From NCBI RefSeq assembly GCF_902806685.2, contig NC_048562.1:4424520-4488519 (forward strand): DNA of 64,000 nucleotides, in the 5' to 3' direction. The number at the start of each line of letters is the position of its first letter. Positions within the stretch are counted from its first letter, which is position 1. This stretch comes from Maniola hyperantus (Eukaryota; Arthropoda; Insecta; Lepidoptera; Nymphalidae). Under the pieces are notes generated by a model. The model saw only the letters and a program-made list of their open reading frames with translations. It ran no database searches and was not told where the DNA came from. Positions 40,779-50,820 of this stretch are shown here, piece after piece. Made by a program: the position numbers and the translations under genes.

Positions 40779-41728
40779 GTGGCGGACTTGGTGGGCGCGG
40801 AGGGGCCGTCCCCTCGAGCCTCGAGTCTAGGGGGCCCCCTAACCTTGACAAACCCTTTAGTGGACTTCCAAATATGTTCAGTTAATAACAGTGAGCTTGA
40901 AGGTGGATGCTCTATACAAAATTAAAAAGTATAGAGTAAAAGATTTTTTTTCTTTAAAAGAATATTAGCCATATTAATTATGATTATTATTCCCCTTTTT
41001 CCCTCCAACTATTTGAACTGCAGATCTTTTGCATTTCAGTCCGCTCTTTAATCATTGAGCTATCGAGGCTCAATGGTTAAGGAGCGGTTGAGTTATGAGT
41101 TACGATAATATGATCCTTCCTGTAAAATTAAATGAAAAATGTTCGCACTCGCGCTTATATTCCTTGGTTATATTATTACATTTAATTATTAAAATAACTT
41201 ATGCCCACGACTTCGTTTGCGTGGACTACATCAATTTCAAACCTCTTTTTACCCCCTTAGGGGTAGAATTTTCAAAAATCCTTTCCAAGCGGATCTCTAC
41301 GTCATGATAGCTATCTCCATGCCAAAAAGCCTGATTCCTCCAGCAGTTTGAGCTGTGCGATAATAAATCAGTCAGTCAGTGACCTTTTCCTTATACATAT
41401 TTAGATTTTTAAATAGAGATGGCGAGCAAACGAACAGGCGGGTCACCTGATGTTAAGTGATTACCGCCGCGTATGAACATTTGCAGATTAGATTATTATT
41501 TCTTAACTTTTACATTCAAAAAGTTTCAGTCTACCTAATTCGAATAATAAAATTTGACTTTGACTTCATGAATCCTTCGCGGAATTAAATCCGCAAAAAA
41601 TATAACAAAGAATGGGGGCCTTATTTAGTAACGCCGCCCCTGGCCTCCAACGGACGGTTCTATAATTATTGGGACCTCCAACAGTACTATAATTTGGGGC
41701 CTCCGACGGGCTCAGTCCGCCACTGAGA
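40779..41728. mobile_element. hAT-like non-autonomous element with CAGTGGCGGAC ends
   Basis: CAGTGGCGGACTTGG at the left and AGTCCGCCACTG at the right are inverted. The flanks ACAAGATG and AGAACATG resemble an 8-bp duplication (6 of 8). Nested inside are a SINE-2 head (40960-41072, minus), a Helitron H1 body (about 41180-41405) and a LINE end (41405-41490, minus). The right part is duplicated at 51655-52135. Confidence 0.55.
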
Positions 41729-41871
41729 ACATGTGTTAGATAAAATTAACTTTAACAAAATATTTTCTTATTTGATAACATTCTGAAAAAAAACAATTCT
41801 CTGTGATTGGTAGGTAATTAAAAAATTTAAATTTTCTCATTTTACAAGCAATGTGCTAATTGAAAAAAATG

Positions 41872-41905
41872 TATATAATCGTAAGATCGAACGAAACTTA
41901 CATTG
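41872..41905 (+). promoter_or_regulatory. S1 core promoter
   Basis: TATATAA at 41872-41878. A start in TTACATTG at about 41902 would be 30 bp downstream. The same block precedes S2 (TATATAA 52281) and S3 (TATAAAA 59194). Confidence 0.6.
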
Positions 41906-41922
41906 CATATTGCCAACTAGCA

Positions 41923-43458
41923 ATGAATAACCTACAAGTGATTGTCATTGTTGGTAAGTACGACTTATGAGTATTATAACTACTTTAAGTACTACTAAAA
42001 GCTTGTTTCACACCCGCCAGATAAACTTTATCTAACGCATAAATTTGACATTTTGACAGATTTCTAACACAAAAACTGACCCATTTATTCGTTAGATAAA
42101 GTTTATCTGGAAGTTGTGAAACAAGCTTCAAGTTTTATTACTTTAATATTTCGTTGTCTTTGTTTTCATTTCGACTTTTTTTATTTTATTTTATTTTATA
42201 CTAGCTGATGCCTGTGACTTTGTCCGCGAGGATTTACATTTTTGAAAATCCCGCGGGAACTCTTTGATGTTCCGCGATAAAAAGTAGCCTGTGTTAATCC
42301 AGGGTATAATCTATCTCCATTCCAAATTTCATCCAAATCCGTTCAGCCGTTATTGCGTGATTGAGTAACAAACATCCAAACATCTAAACATCCAAGCATC
42401 CACACTTTCACATTTATAATATTAAGTAGGATTACTAGCTGATGCCCGCGACTTCGAATCGTCGATACCGCAAAGCCTTAAGACTAAGGTCTTCAACGAG
42501 TGTGTCCTACCTGTGATGACGTATGGAGCGGAAACGTGGACACTGACAGTTGGCCTCGTCCACAAACTAAAAGTCGCTCAGCGTGCTATGGAGCGAGCTA
42601 TGTTGGGTATCACTCTCAGGGATAAAATCCGGAACGAGGAAATTCGCAGAAGAACAAAAGCGACCGACATAGCTCAAAGGATTAGCGCGCTGAAGTGGCA
42701 ATGGGCAGGCCATGTCTGTCGCAGAACCGACGGCCGATGGGGCAGACGTGTTCTGGAGTGGAGACCGCGTACCGGTAAGCGCAGTGTAGGACGACCCCCC
42801 GCCCGCTGGACCGATGACCTGAAGAAGGTGGTGGGGAGCGGTTGGATGAGGAAGGCGGAGGAAAATCCTATATTTTTGAAGTTAGAGATATGAAAATTGG
42901 CATTTAGGTATTCTGGGTTCCGTGCCTTAAGGTGAGACTGAGTGAGTAGGTAAGTGAGGCTTTTTGCAGCGGGAAAATTTCAAATCACATGAGAAACCAG
43001 AAATTTTACACGGACGAAGTCGCGGGCAACTGCTAGTATTTTATATAATGGTATAGATTTATTTATTTTAAATTTTATTTCTAAACAAAACTTTTGCATT
43101 TTCAGCAATAGCAATTTTATGGATAAACATTTCAAACTCGGAACCAGTAACACAAACTTATCAACAACAAATTGATTATTCTAATCATGGTTTAACAAGA
43201 AAAAATGGCAAAGGAGAAGTGGCAGAGGCGAAAAATAAGGATCATTTAGATGACAATGTAATGACAGATGATGTTACAATGGGGCAAAAGAAGGCAACAC
43301 CAAATATATTGGGGCGTGACACGGGTGACGTTGGGACATCGAATCTAACTCGTCGACGTACGCCATTGCGTCAAAGAGATCAAATTATTTTTCTCATGGG
43401 AAATTTTGGGAAATGGAAAAAATCACGTTCAAGATATAAGAAGCTTGTCATCATATAG
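41923..43458 (+). CDS. S1: secreted basic protein, frameshifted member of the S family
   Basis: Exon 1 is 41923-41953 (MNNLQVIVIV plus one base, donor GTAAGT), exon 2 starts at 43106 after TTTTCAG, phase 1. The signal peptide reads MNNLQVIVIVAIAILWINIS, with cleavage near NSEP. The mature part begins PVTQTYQQQIDYSNHGLTRK, then a Lys/Asp-rich stretch and NLTRRRTPLRQ. At about 43370 the sequence departs from S2: the region up to the shared SYSNLELLSALHDRL is 20 bp shorter, so this frame stops at 43458. The conserved end continues in another frame to 43660, where it becomes Pro-Arg-rich. So S1 is either a pseudogene or makes a protein of 130 residues with a new end. Function unknown. Confidence 0.55.
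42000..42128. mobile_element. MITE in S1 intron 1
   Basis: GCTTGTTTCACACCCGCCAG ... TTATCTAACG and CGTTAGATAAAGTTTATCTG ... GTTGTGAAACAAGCTT are inverted, 129 bp. The same element lies in S2 intron 1 (56876) and a diverged one in S3 (59297). Confidence 0.75.
42203..42428 (-). mobile_element. Helitron-type H2 element in S1 intron 1
   Basis: CTAG at 42203-42206 with GATGCCTGTGACTTTGTCCG, and TTATAATATTAAGTAGGA at the far end. Confidence 0.6.
42460..42870 (+). pseudogene. RTE-type LINE fragment in S1 intron 1
   Basis: An open frame of about 120 codons ends an RTE reverse transcriptase: MTYGAETWTLT, KLKVAQRAMERAMLGITL, ALKWQWAGHVCRRTDGRWG and RPPARWTDDLKK. It sits inside a Helitron, whose two parts flank it (CTAG at about 42435, and an end with GACGAAGTCGCGGGCAACTG near 43033). 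Confidence 0.75.
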
Positions 43459-43660
43459 TAACTTAGAATTACTGTCTGCACTTCACGACAGATTGAACCA
43501 GAGAGATGGAGTACCCTTGAAACGTATACCTCAACCTCCTCGACCTCCTCGACCTCCTCTACCTCCTCGACCTCCTCTACCTCCTCGACCTCCTCCTCTA
43601 CCTGATAAACCTGGTCATTTCTGGGAAATGCCCTTTCCTGAATATAGTGAAGAATACTAA
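43406..43660 (+). pseudogene. S1 alternative frame with Pro-Arg-Leu repeat tail
   Basis: In this frame S1 keeps the conserved SLSSYSNLELLSALHDRLNQ, then expands a CCTCGACCTCCT / CTACCTCCT minisatellite (43529-43600) into PPRPPLPPRP repeats, and ends GHFWEMPFPEYSEEY. S2 has no such repeat at this point (GKWRHGRDLGPWDVG). Confidence 0.5.
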
Positions 43661-44175
43661 TTCTTACTATCGCAATCAACATCATATCAGCCTGAAAACG
43701 TTTATTGTTGGACACAAGCTTTCCTACCATCCGGTTTTCAACCTTTCTCATATAGCCAGATTCCTCTACTCTTTTTATAAAGTCATTACATATATCATTT
43801 AATCATTCGTAACAGCATTTGGGACAGCATTACAGATATTTAAAAAACAACTAGTAACAGAAACCTCACAACACTTCAATTCTTCAACGAACAAGTAGCA
43901 GTGGAAAAAATAAAGGATTCATGATAACAACTTGGGGCAAAAGGAGGGAAATATCTTGGGGCAAGAAACAGGCAAACGCATCGGCTGGATTCCTACCAAT
44001 GATGTCGTCACATGGAAAAATTGACGGTAGAAGACCTGCGCAGCCATTGTTATATTGGTTAGGCAGCGATTCCCAATTGGTGGTCCGCGGAACTCTGGGG
44101 TTCCGTGGAAGGGTCACAGGGGTTCCACGGTCTGTCCGAAAGTTACCTAAATAAAACTTTTGTGGAAAAGACTCC
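43661..44175. other. S1 3' region
   Basis: CAGCCTGAAAACGTTTATTG and CTCTTTATAAAGTCATTACA match the S2 3' flank (57920-58060). The frames at 43884-44154 are not called as genes. Confidence 0.45.
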
Positions 44176-44320
44176 TAAACCTTCAGGCCTACACGGCAGT
44201 CTAAGATGGAAACTACCCGGTAGGTATACTCCTAATCGGTTTCTACACGGCATCTTACCGGGATCGCTCAATCGCTTGGGCTTACGTCTTTACCGGTAGA
44301 GTGGTAACTAGCCAGCTAGG
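44176..44320 (-). mobile_element. SINE-3 fragment
   Basis: GGTTTCTACACGGCATCTTA and GGTAGAGTGGTAACTAGCCA match the SINE-3 body at 9720-9800. Confidence 0.5.
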
Positions 44321-44689
44321 GTTCCGCCAAAAAAAGTATGATCAATTAGGGTTCCATGGTCAAATAAAATTGGGAACCTCTGGGTTAGGGAATGATTATG
44401 GATTCTTTAGGTGTAAAAAGGTACAAATATAAGTGGCAACCATTAAAAAGGCATCCGAAACCCTCAAGATAGCCAGATTCCAAAGTTAAAAATAGTAAAG
44501 ATACGAGTATACCATATGAATCCTATAAATGATTACATTAAATGATTTATTTGTTCTTACAAGTAAGTATTATACATAATATATAGTACATATAGTATAA
44601 GTCTTGTAAGTATGCAAAACCTGTCTCAGGATCCACAAATCCTAATATTAAAATTCCCGTTTATGTAAACAAGGGGAGTTCAGAACCCC

Positions 44690-44790
44690 TATCTGGATAT
44701 AAAAAGCCTTTGTTATCATATAGTAACTCAGAAGTACTGTCTGCACTTCACGATTGATTATACCAGAAAGTTCGGGTGTCCTGAAAGGCA
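44690..44790 (+). pseudogene. Relic of an S-family exon 2
   Basis: ATCATATAGTAACTCAGAAG and ACTGTCTGCACTTCACGATT repeat the conserved SYSNLELLSALHD codons of S1/S2, then decay (TATACCAGAAAGTTCG). A second, broken copy downstream of S1. Confidence 0.65.
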
Positions 44791-45088
44791 AATAGCAACC
44801 TGGCCCTAACTTGCACCCCAAGATAAAATTTTGTCTATGCATTTTCTCGTGTGATTCATAGAGATAACACGAGTAAATGCGTAGACAAAATTTTCTCGTG
44901 GGCTCATGTTAGGCGTGCTGGTCGTACCGTCTCTACTGAGGACATTGAAGAATTCTACTAACAAAATTACCTTTTAACAAAATGTTTTGGTAGTTTCAAA
45001 GTTAAAATTTTACCTACGCTAACCTTTTCATAAAATCATTTCAATTTTCAATATAGTGCACAAACACTGCACTATCGTGTCTATCCAA

Positions 45089-45094
45089 AATAAA
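45089..45094 (+). terminator. Likely poly(A) signal of the S1 unit
   Basis: AATAAA in a block (about 44936-45130) conserved with S2 58530-58690, including GCTTCATAATGTTTTATTTT. Confidence 0.45.
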
Positions 45095-45137
45095 GTTATT
45101 TAAAGCTTCATAATGTTTTATTTTTACTGACCATCTA

Positions 45138-45298
45138 TGTACAGTAGCCGGCAGGAAATATTGTACATCGACAATTAGAAAGAGATTTCGACTTCGTAGA
45201 GCGTTGTCCCTGTCACTCATGCCTATGTGACGTTTCGTCGGTCTCAGCGACATCTCTTTCTAAAGGTCGATGCACAAAATTTCTTGCCGGGTACTGTA
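45138..45298. mobile_element. MITE with TACAGTA...TACTGTA ends
   Basis: TACAGTAGCCGGCAGGAAAT and ATTTCTTGCCGGGTACTGTA are inverted over about 45 bp. The core GTAGAGCGTTGTCCCTGTCA matches the MITE at 11860. Confidence 0.65.
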
Positions 45299-45349
45299 TA
45301 TCAGGTTGGCTAATTTATGTCGTGCAAGCCCTAAAAGTATCTTCTGTTT

Positions 45350-45416
45350 TTCAAAGTCGACGATGCTCGCGACTTCGTTGGCGTGAATTTAGATTTTAAA
45401 AATGCTGTGAGAACTC
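45350..45416 (-). mobile_element. Helitron-type fragment split by the BEL element (left half)
   Basis: GCTCGCGACTTCGTTGGCGT ... GTGAGAACTC. The right half resumes at 51366 as AACTCTTTGATTTTACGGGA, the expected H2 continuation. Confidence 0.65.
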
Positions 45417-45961
45417 TGTTCGGAAATGTTCCCTGCTTTGCGGATAATTTCAAACCTCATGAAAATGTAGGTATCTTCAAAGTAGATTTTTACCGCCTAA
45501 CCATTCCGCGCATCTTTGCGGATCAAACGATCGTGGCGCCAGCGCACGCAACGGCCGCCAGGCGCCAGTGTGTCTCAAATCGGCGCGAAGCACGCACGCC
45601 ACTCGTATGCCAAAACCACAAACATGGCCGCATCGCCGCGTCTACTATAAATTCGACCACTCATCGTTAACATTGTGCAAGTTTGGTGTCTAACTGCTCG
45701 TCGTGGGACGGACAGTGCTACGAAAGGCGGACCTAGTGAGATCACACACGGAAAGCTGCAGACTTTCAAAGGTAGGTGGTATTATCTATTTAGAGGTGTC
45801 TGCAGGTTCATGGGGAGAGATTGTCTAGCAAAGGGAAGCAGGGAGCTCTCGAAACCTTGTCAAAACCTATACAGTCCACTAATAAGATTCCCCAAAACCC
45901 AGTGATTAAAACCCCTAAACTCATTCGTCAAGTTGGGGAAGAACTCGAACTTGCCCCAACA
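45417..45961 (+). repeat. BEL/Pao left LTR
   Basis: 545 bp, starts TGTTCGG, ends CCCCAACA. Contains ACTATAAATTCGACC (TATA-like, 45647-45661) and TCATCGTTAAC just downstream. The short open frames inside it are not genes. Confidence 0.88.
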
Positions 45962-46671
45962 TTTTGGTCCTTCTCGCTGGATATTAGGTTCCCTACTACC
46001 ATTTTGGACCTTCTCTCCGAATATTTAAGTTCCCTATATCTATATTTTAACATCTCACTAGATACCGAATTTTGTAATTTTAATTTTGTAATATTCAAAA
46101 GTGATATTCGAATGACGCCATCTTGCTCAAAATTCGATTCGTAGTTCATCGTAATTTGGAATTAAAATAGGTCAACCGACTTCGTTCATTTTTCTTGTGA
46201 AAAGCTACTAAGTAGGCATCTAAATGACCAGTTTGAGCTGTGAATAGGTAGTTATTAATTGTTTTCGCTTCGTTTTTCGTTTGAGTAACTACCTAATATT
46301 CATTGCAATTGCGGGTCAATCGTAAATCGAAATCGATTGCCTCGCATTTGTATACCTATTCGTTTCGTTAGTGTTCATGCATAAACCTATCGTCGTTTGA
46401 ACACTATTCGTGTTATATTCGTATTTCGTTTCGCAAGCGGTCATTAAGATACCTATAGCTAAATTGTTAAATCAAATATTTTTCGATATAAAATAAAATA
46501 TGAAATAAAAAGTGGGTAAGTTTCGAATACTCGAACATCGAGCGGATTATTCTGCATTTATACCGTACGACTACGACACGACTTACGATTTTAGTCCAAA
46601 GAAAAATATTTTCTTTTTTTTCGTTTTCGTTTATTGCCGTGTCTTAGCTTAGTTAATTCGTACCTTTGGGT

Positions 46672-47090
46672 GCACGGCAGTGGATCAGCCAAGATCAACA
46701 AAAAAGTTTTTTTTTCGGAGTTTCGTTTTCGGTCGTTTTTGTGTTCTAGTCGGGTTATTCGTACTTGTAGGCGCACGGCAGAGGCTCCGCCAAGTTTAAC
46801 AAAAGTTTTATTTTGTTTCGTTTTTGTTTGTTTTCGACCGTGCTTCGGATTAGTAATTCGTACTTCTAGGCGCACGGCAGTTGCTCAGCCAAGTTCAACA
46901 AAAGATATTTTTTTTTCGTTGATTCGTTTTTGTGGTTTTTCGTTTTCCGATTAGTAAATCGTGCCTCAGGCGCACGGCAGTGCATCAGCCAAGTTCAACA
47001 AAATTATTTTTGTTAATTTTTCGTTTTTATTTGTTTTCGTGGTTCTGATTGTGCTGTTAGGCGCACGGCAGTGGTTTGTCCAAGTTCATA
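46672..47090 (+). repeat. 100-bp tandem repeats in the BEL leader
   Basis: GCACGGCAG occurs at 46672, 46772, 46872, 46972 and 47062. Each unit continues with a form of CAGCCAAGTTCAACAAAA, then a TTTTCGTTT-rich stretch and ATTCGTACTTNTAGGC. Confidence 0.8.
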
Positions 47091-47168
47091 AAATAAATTT
47101 TACAAATTTTATTTTATTTTATTATTTGATTTTATTTTCGGTTCTCATTGTTTTTATTCGTTTACATC

Positions 47169-49766
47169 ATGACTGAATCAACTGAGTACACACGTTTGAT
47201 GCATAGGAGAGAATGCATAGAACAAGAACTGAATACGATAACTCAGCTAGGAATGGAAGCAGATTCTAATGCTATTTCTTATCGCAAATTCATGGTTTCT
47301 TGTACGGGACTTACTAGTATACAAGACCAATTCGAACAAATTCAATCATCTCTCGAGAATTTAGAACTTGAAAGTACAAAAGCTTTGAGTCCTGAACATA
47401 GCAAAACTCGTGCGGCTTTTAATGATTTAATTCGAGAAATCATGAGTATAAAATTCGGTTTAGAGGAACCGATTTCTAAATCGGGAAGTCCTCAAAATTT
47501 ACAGCCAGACAAAAAGCAAGTAAAATTGCCACCATTATCAATTCCTTCATTTTCGGGTGATTATAAACAGTGGAATTCGTTTAGTGATCTGTTTATATCG
47601 CTGATTGACAAAAATAAGGATCTTTCGGACGTAGCTAAATTTCAATATTTGCTATCGTATCTTCGTGGTGACGCAAGCAAATTATTAAAAGGGATGTCAA
47701 TCACCAGTAGTAACTACAGAAAGGCATGGAGCATTTTGGAATACAATTATAAAAACGAACGCTTAATCGCCATGCAACATATGGATGCGTTGTATAAGCT
47801 CCCAAACCTAAATTCGCCTAGTGCTTCAGGACTGCGGACTATCCTCAGTGGTTTTTTAGAGAATATCGGCGCCCTAGATTCAATGGGTTTTCCGATAGAC
47901 GAGTGGGACTTCGTATTGTACCATATGTTATACAGAAAATTAGATCCCGACACACGTCGTGAATTTGATAAATCTATTCCTACGAACTCACTTCCGAGAT
48001 TTTGTGAGCTTCAAGAATTTTTAAATCGTGAAATTGTTGCTTGGGAAAGTTCGCGCCCAACCTCCCGTTTTGATTCGTCTCGTTCCGCGATGCAGAAAGA
48101 TAGACCTCGCGCTACTTCGTCATTCGTTACTTCTTCTGATTCCAGTAATTCGACGGAATCAAATTCTAATTCGTTCAAATCTAAGGCTTGCGTGTTATGT
48201 AATCGAGGGTCGCATTCATTATTTTCATGTGCTGCTTTCAAGAAAAAGAAACCCTACGATAGATTCATGTTCGCGAAAGAAAAAGGGATATGTCTCAGAT
48301 GCCTAAAGCCCGTGCACGATCCTAATATAGCATGCGCTAAAATTCATTGCTCAGTTTGTGATGCTTCTCATCACTGTTCGATGTTGCATTATGCGAGTAC
48401 TTCTAGAGAACCATCAGAAGTTCGATCAGAATCTGATCAGCCTTCAGAAGCCCAAGAAAAATCGAATCAGTCTTCGAGTGAATCAGTTAATGTTGTCTCG
48501 TTACACTCAACTGATGCGATTTCTAATAAACATACAGTCCTGATTTCGACAGCTATCGTTTTAATTCGCAATTCTTCAGGTAAATTTATTCGTGCTCGAG
48601 CTCTAGTTGATCCAGGTTCGGAAGCTTCCTTCGTCACCGACGAGTTGGTAACGCGTCTTGGTTTAACTCGCAGCAAGTTAGGCACGCCTATTCAAGGCAT
48701 CGGCGATCTAACTACTTGTTCGACAGGATTCGTAACTTCGGTGATTAAATCACACACCGGTCCTGGCTTAGAGTTAGCTCTTCGTGCATTGATTTTGAAA
48801 AACATCACGTCATCTAAACCTTCGAACTTTATCGAGACAGAATCGTGGTCTCATATACAGCATTTGCTTCTTGCTGATCCTAATTTTAATTCGCCGTCGT
48901 CAGTAGATATTCTTTTGGGAGGAGATATCTATGATGATATTTTCGTCGGACAACCTCTTCGTGGACCTATTGGAACTCCAATGGCCATTTCTAGTTCACT
49001 TGGTTGGCTTGTCATCGGAAAAGTTGACCAAAGATTCGTCCGTAATAAAAATTTGAAAACAAATGTTTCGTCTTTCGTCGTTTCACATCAAGAGAACAGT
49101 CACGATGATAATATTATTTGTAAAGTCTGGGAATCCGAATCGACCCCAGATAAATTCGTTTTGTCTTCAGCTGACGATCAACTGTGTGAAGAGACATTCG
49201 GTCGAACACACGAACGGTTGACGTCCAGCAAATTTGTGGTCTCACTTCCAATTCGGGAAACTGAGCCACCATTCGATAAGCTGCGTTCATTAGCGCTTAA
49301 AGGCTCCCTTTCGATGGAGCGTCGTTTTGTGCCTGATGAGCAGCTTTGTAATTCGTGTTCGGATTGTACGGCAGATTGTGACCTAACAGCACATGTTTCA
49401 GGTGCCATTCGAAATCCTCAAGTCTTTCGATTGGGGAAAGCTACGAACGGTTTTTCGTCGTCGCCGTTCTTAGCTATTCGTGTTCTTTCGCAGTTAGTTT
49501 CGGATCCTCAATCGGAAGATTCCGAGGCTGCTGAATTTATTCGTCGATTGTCCTATATGGATAACATTCTAAGTGGTTCAGATTCGATCGAACTCACCTT
49601 TTGTCTCCAAAATCAACGTTTCGCTCTGCTTATGAGATATGAATTCAAACTTCACAAGCAGTACTCGAACAGTTTTACACGTTTGCAGCGTCTTTCAGAT
49701 GTAACTAAAGACGTGTTGAGCCTTCAACAGTTTCCTCAGTTGAAGACAGTTCGGTTAAGGTCCTGA
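47169..49766 (+). CDS. BEL/Pao gag, protease and start of reverse transcriptase (deleted)
   Basis: First ATG at 47169 (MTESTEYTRLMHRRECIEQE), 865 residues. Residues about 115-290 form the BEL gag domain (LPPLSIPSFSGDYKQWNSF; LSYLRGDASKLLKGM). Cys/His knuckles at about 340-410 (CVLCNRGSHSLFSC, CLRCLKPVHDPNIAC) bind RNA. The aspartic protease has ALVDPGSEASF and LLGGDIYDDIF. The reverse transcriptase begins (VVSLPIRETEPPFDK, ALKGSLSMERRF) but then jumps to its later part: SSPFLAIRVL and SYMDNILSG, where the usual second catalytic Asp of YMDD is Asn. The palm is therefore mostly deleted and the enzyme cannot work. Gag and protease look intact. Confidence 0.85.
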   Translation: MTESTEYTRLMHRRECIEQELNTITQLGMEADSNAISYRKFMVSCTGLTSIQDQFEQIQSSLENLELESTKALSPEHSKTRAAFNDLIREIMSIKFGLEEPISKSGSPQNLQPDKKQVKLPPLSIPSFSGDYKQWNSFSDLFISLIDKNKDLSDVAKFQYLLSYLRGDASKLLKGMSITSSNYRKAWSILEYNYKNERLIAMQHMDALYKLPNLNSPSASGLRTILSGFLENIGALDSMGFPIDEWDFVLYHMLYRKLDPDTRREFDKSIPTNSLPRFCELQEFLNREIVAWESSRPTSRFDSSRSAMQKDRPRATSSFVTSSDSSNSTESNSNSFKSKACVLCNRGSHSLFSCAAFKKKKPYDRFMFAKEKGICLRCLKPVHDPNIACAKIHCSVCDASHHCSMLHYASTSREPSEVRSESDQPSEAQEKSNQSSSESVNVVSLHSTDAISNKHTVLISTAIVLIRNSSGKFIRARALVDPGSEASFVTDELVTRLGLTRSKLGTPIQGIGDLTTCSTGFVTSVIKSHTGPGLELALRALILKNITSSKPSNFIETESWSHIQHLLLADPNFNSPSSVDILLGGDIYDDIFVGQPLRGPIGTPMAISSSLGWLVIGKVDQRFVRNKNLKTNVSSFVVSHQENSHDDNIICKVWESESTPDKFVLSSADDQLCEETFGRTHERLTSSKFVVSLPIRETEPPFDKLRSLALKGSLSMERRFVPDEQLCNSCSDCTADCDLTAHVSGAIRNPQVFRLGKATNGFSSSPFLAIRVLSQLVSDPQSEDSEAAEFIRRLSYMDNILSGSDSIELTFCLQNQRFALLMRYEFKLHKQYSNSFTRLQRLSDVTKDVLSLQQFPQLKTVRLRS

Positions 49767-49792
49767 GTCTAGCCACGCAGCCTCTAGAGGAC

Positions 49793-50668
49793 GTGTTTTC
49801 GTCTCACGTTGAACCTCTGTCCGACAGGGTGACAGATCGTATACTTTCGTCAGAAATTATACGCATTTCCGATCCCCTCGGCTCTTTGATCCCGAATATC
49901 GTTGCTGCTAAAGTTCTTATTCGAGAACTTTGGTTAGCTCACGGTCACTGGGGTGCAGAGGTTCCAAGTGACATTAGAAACCCATTCGTCGACCAGCCGG
50001 TTCTCCTCAGGGTGGGCGGTCGAAAATCTAACTCGGATTTCGACTATCGGAAAAACTATTTCGTATTATGTTCTGAAAATCATTTTAATCATCTTTTCGT
50101 TTCTTTCGCATATAAAATTAATTTGCATTCGGGCTTACGAGCCACATTAATTTCGTTTACAGTCAATTCTTGGATTATCTGCACTAAACAAAATATTGGC
50201 AAAAGAATAATTTTCCACTGTTTCAAATATTATCGTCGTCGTGTAATCTTTTCCGAATCTAAAATTACTGATTTGCTTTCGGCTCGCGTGCAAATCAGAC
50301 TCTTTTCTAAAGTTGCAGTAGACTACGCAGGACCGGTCCTGACAAAGTCTAATGCTATTCGGAAACTTAAAACTATAATTTCATATATGCGTGGATTTTC
50401 GAATCGTTCTATGCAAGTTTCACGCATTCAATATTCGTACCCGCTTCAACAGCGAAACAAATGGACGGAGTCGATTGAAAACCTTCAAGTCGGGACGTTA
50501 GTTCTCGTCAACGACCCAAACTTACCTCTACTACAATGGAAACTGGGTCGAGTTTCCGAAGTAAACTCTTCTAAGGATGGTGTCATTCGCTCCGTCATTC
50601 TCCAAACTCAACAAGGTTTTCTGAAACGACCTGTTCGTAGGTCGTCTCCATTACCTCTCTCTATTTAA
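49793..50668 (+). pseudogene. BEL/Pao pol remnant: RT end, integrase pieces, C-terminal domain
   Basis: In a different frame from the gag-protease frame. RISDPLGSLIPNIVAAKVLI and LWLAHGHWGAE are the end of the reverse transcriptase. RVGGRKSNSDFDYRKNYFVL, NHFNHLFVSFAYKINLHSG and CFKYYRR are a degraded integrase zinc domain (expected HHCC partly lost). VDYAGPVLTKS is the start of the integrase core. The core then jumps to the C-terminal domain (LQVGTLVLVNDPNLPLLQWK, GVIRSVILQTQ). RNase H and the integrase catalytic centre are absent. Confidence 0.8.
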
Positions 50669-50820
50669 TTTGGATTTCGTTTACTAATTATTCTCTTAGT
50701 TTAAGATTCGTTTTAAGTTTAGTTAACTTTTCTTTCGTTATTACCAAATTCTTAAATTCAGTTTCGCAATTCTCTCTTTAATTTTGAGTCCGGTTAAAAT
50801 TACATTTTAACGGTGGGCGG

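Noticed and set aside
43884..44299. Several 64-77 codon frames downstream of S1
   Set aside because: Overlapping on both strands in 3' flank and SINE-3 DNA, no conservation with S2.
45383..45905. Open frames duplicated at 50820-51309
   Set aside because: They lie in the two BEL LTRs and are identical only because the LTRs are.
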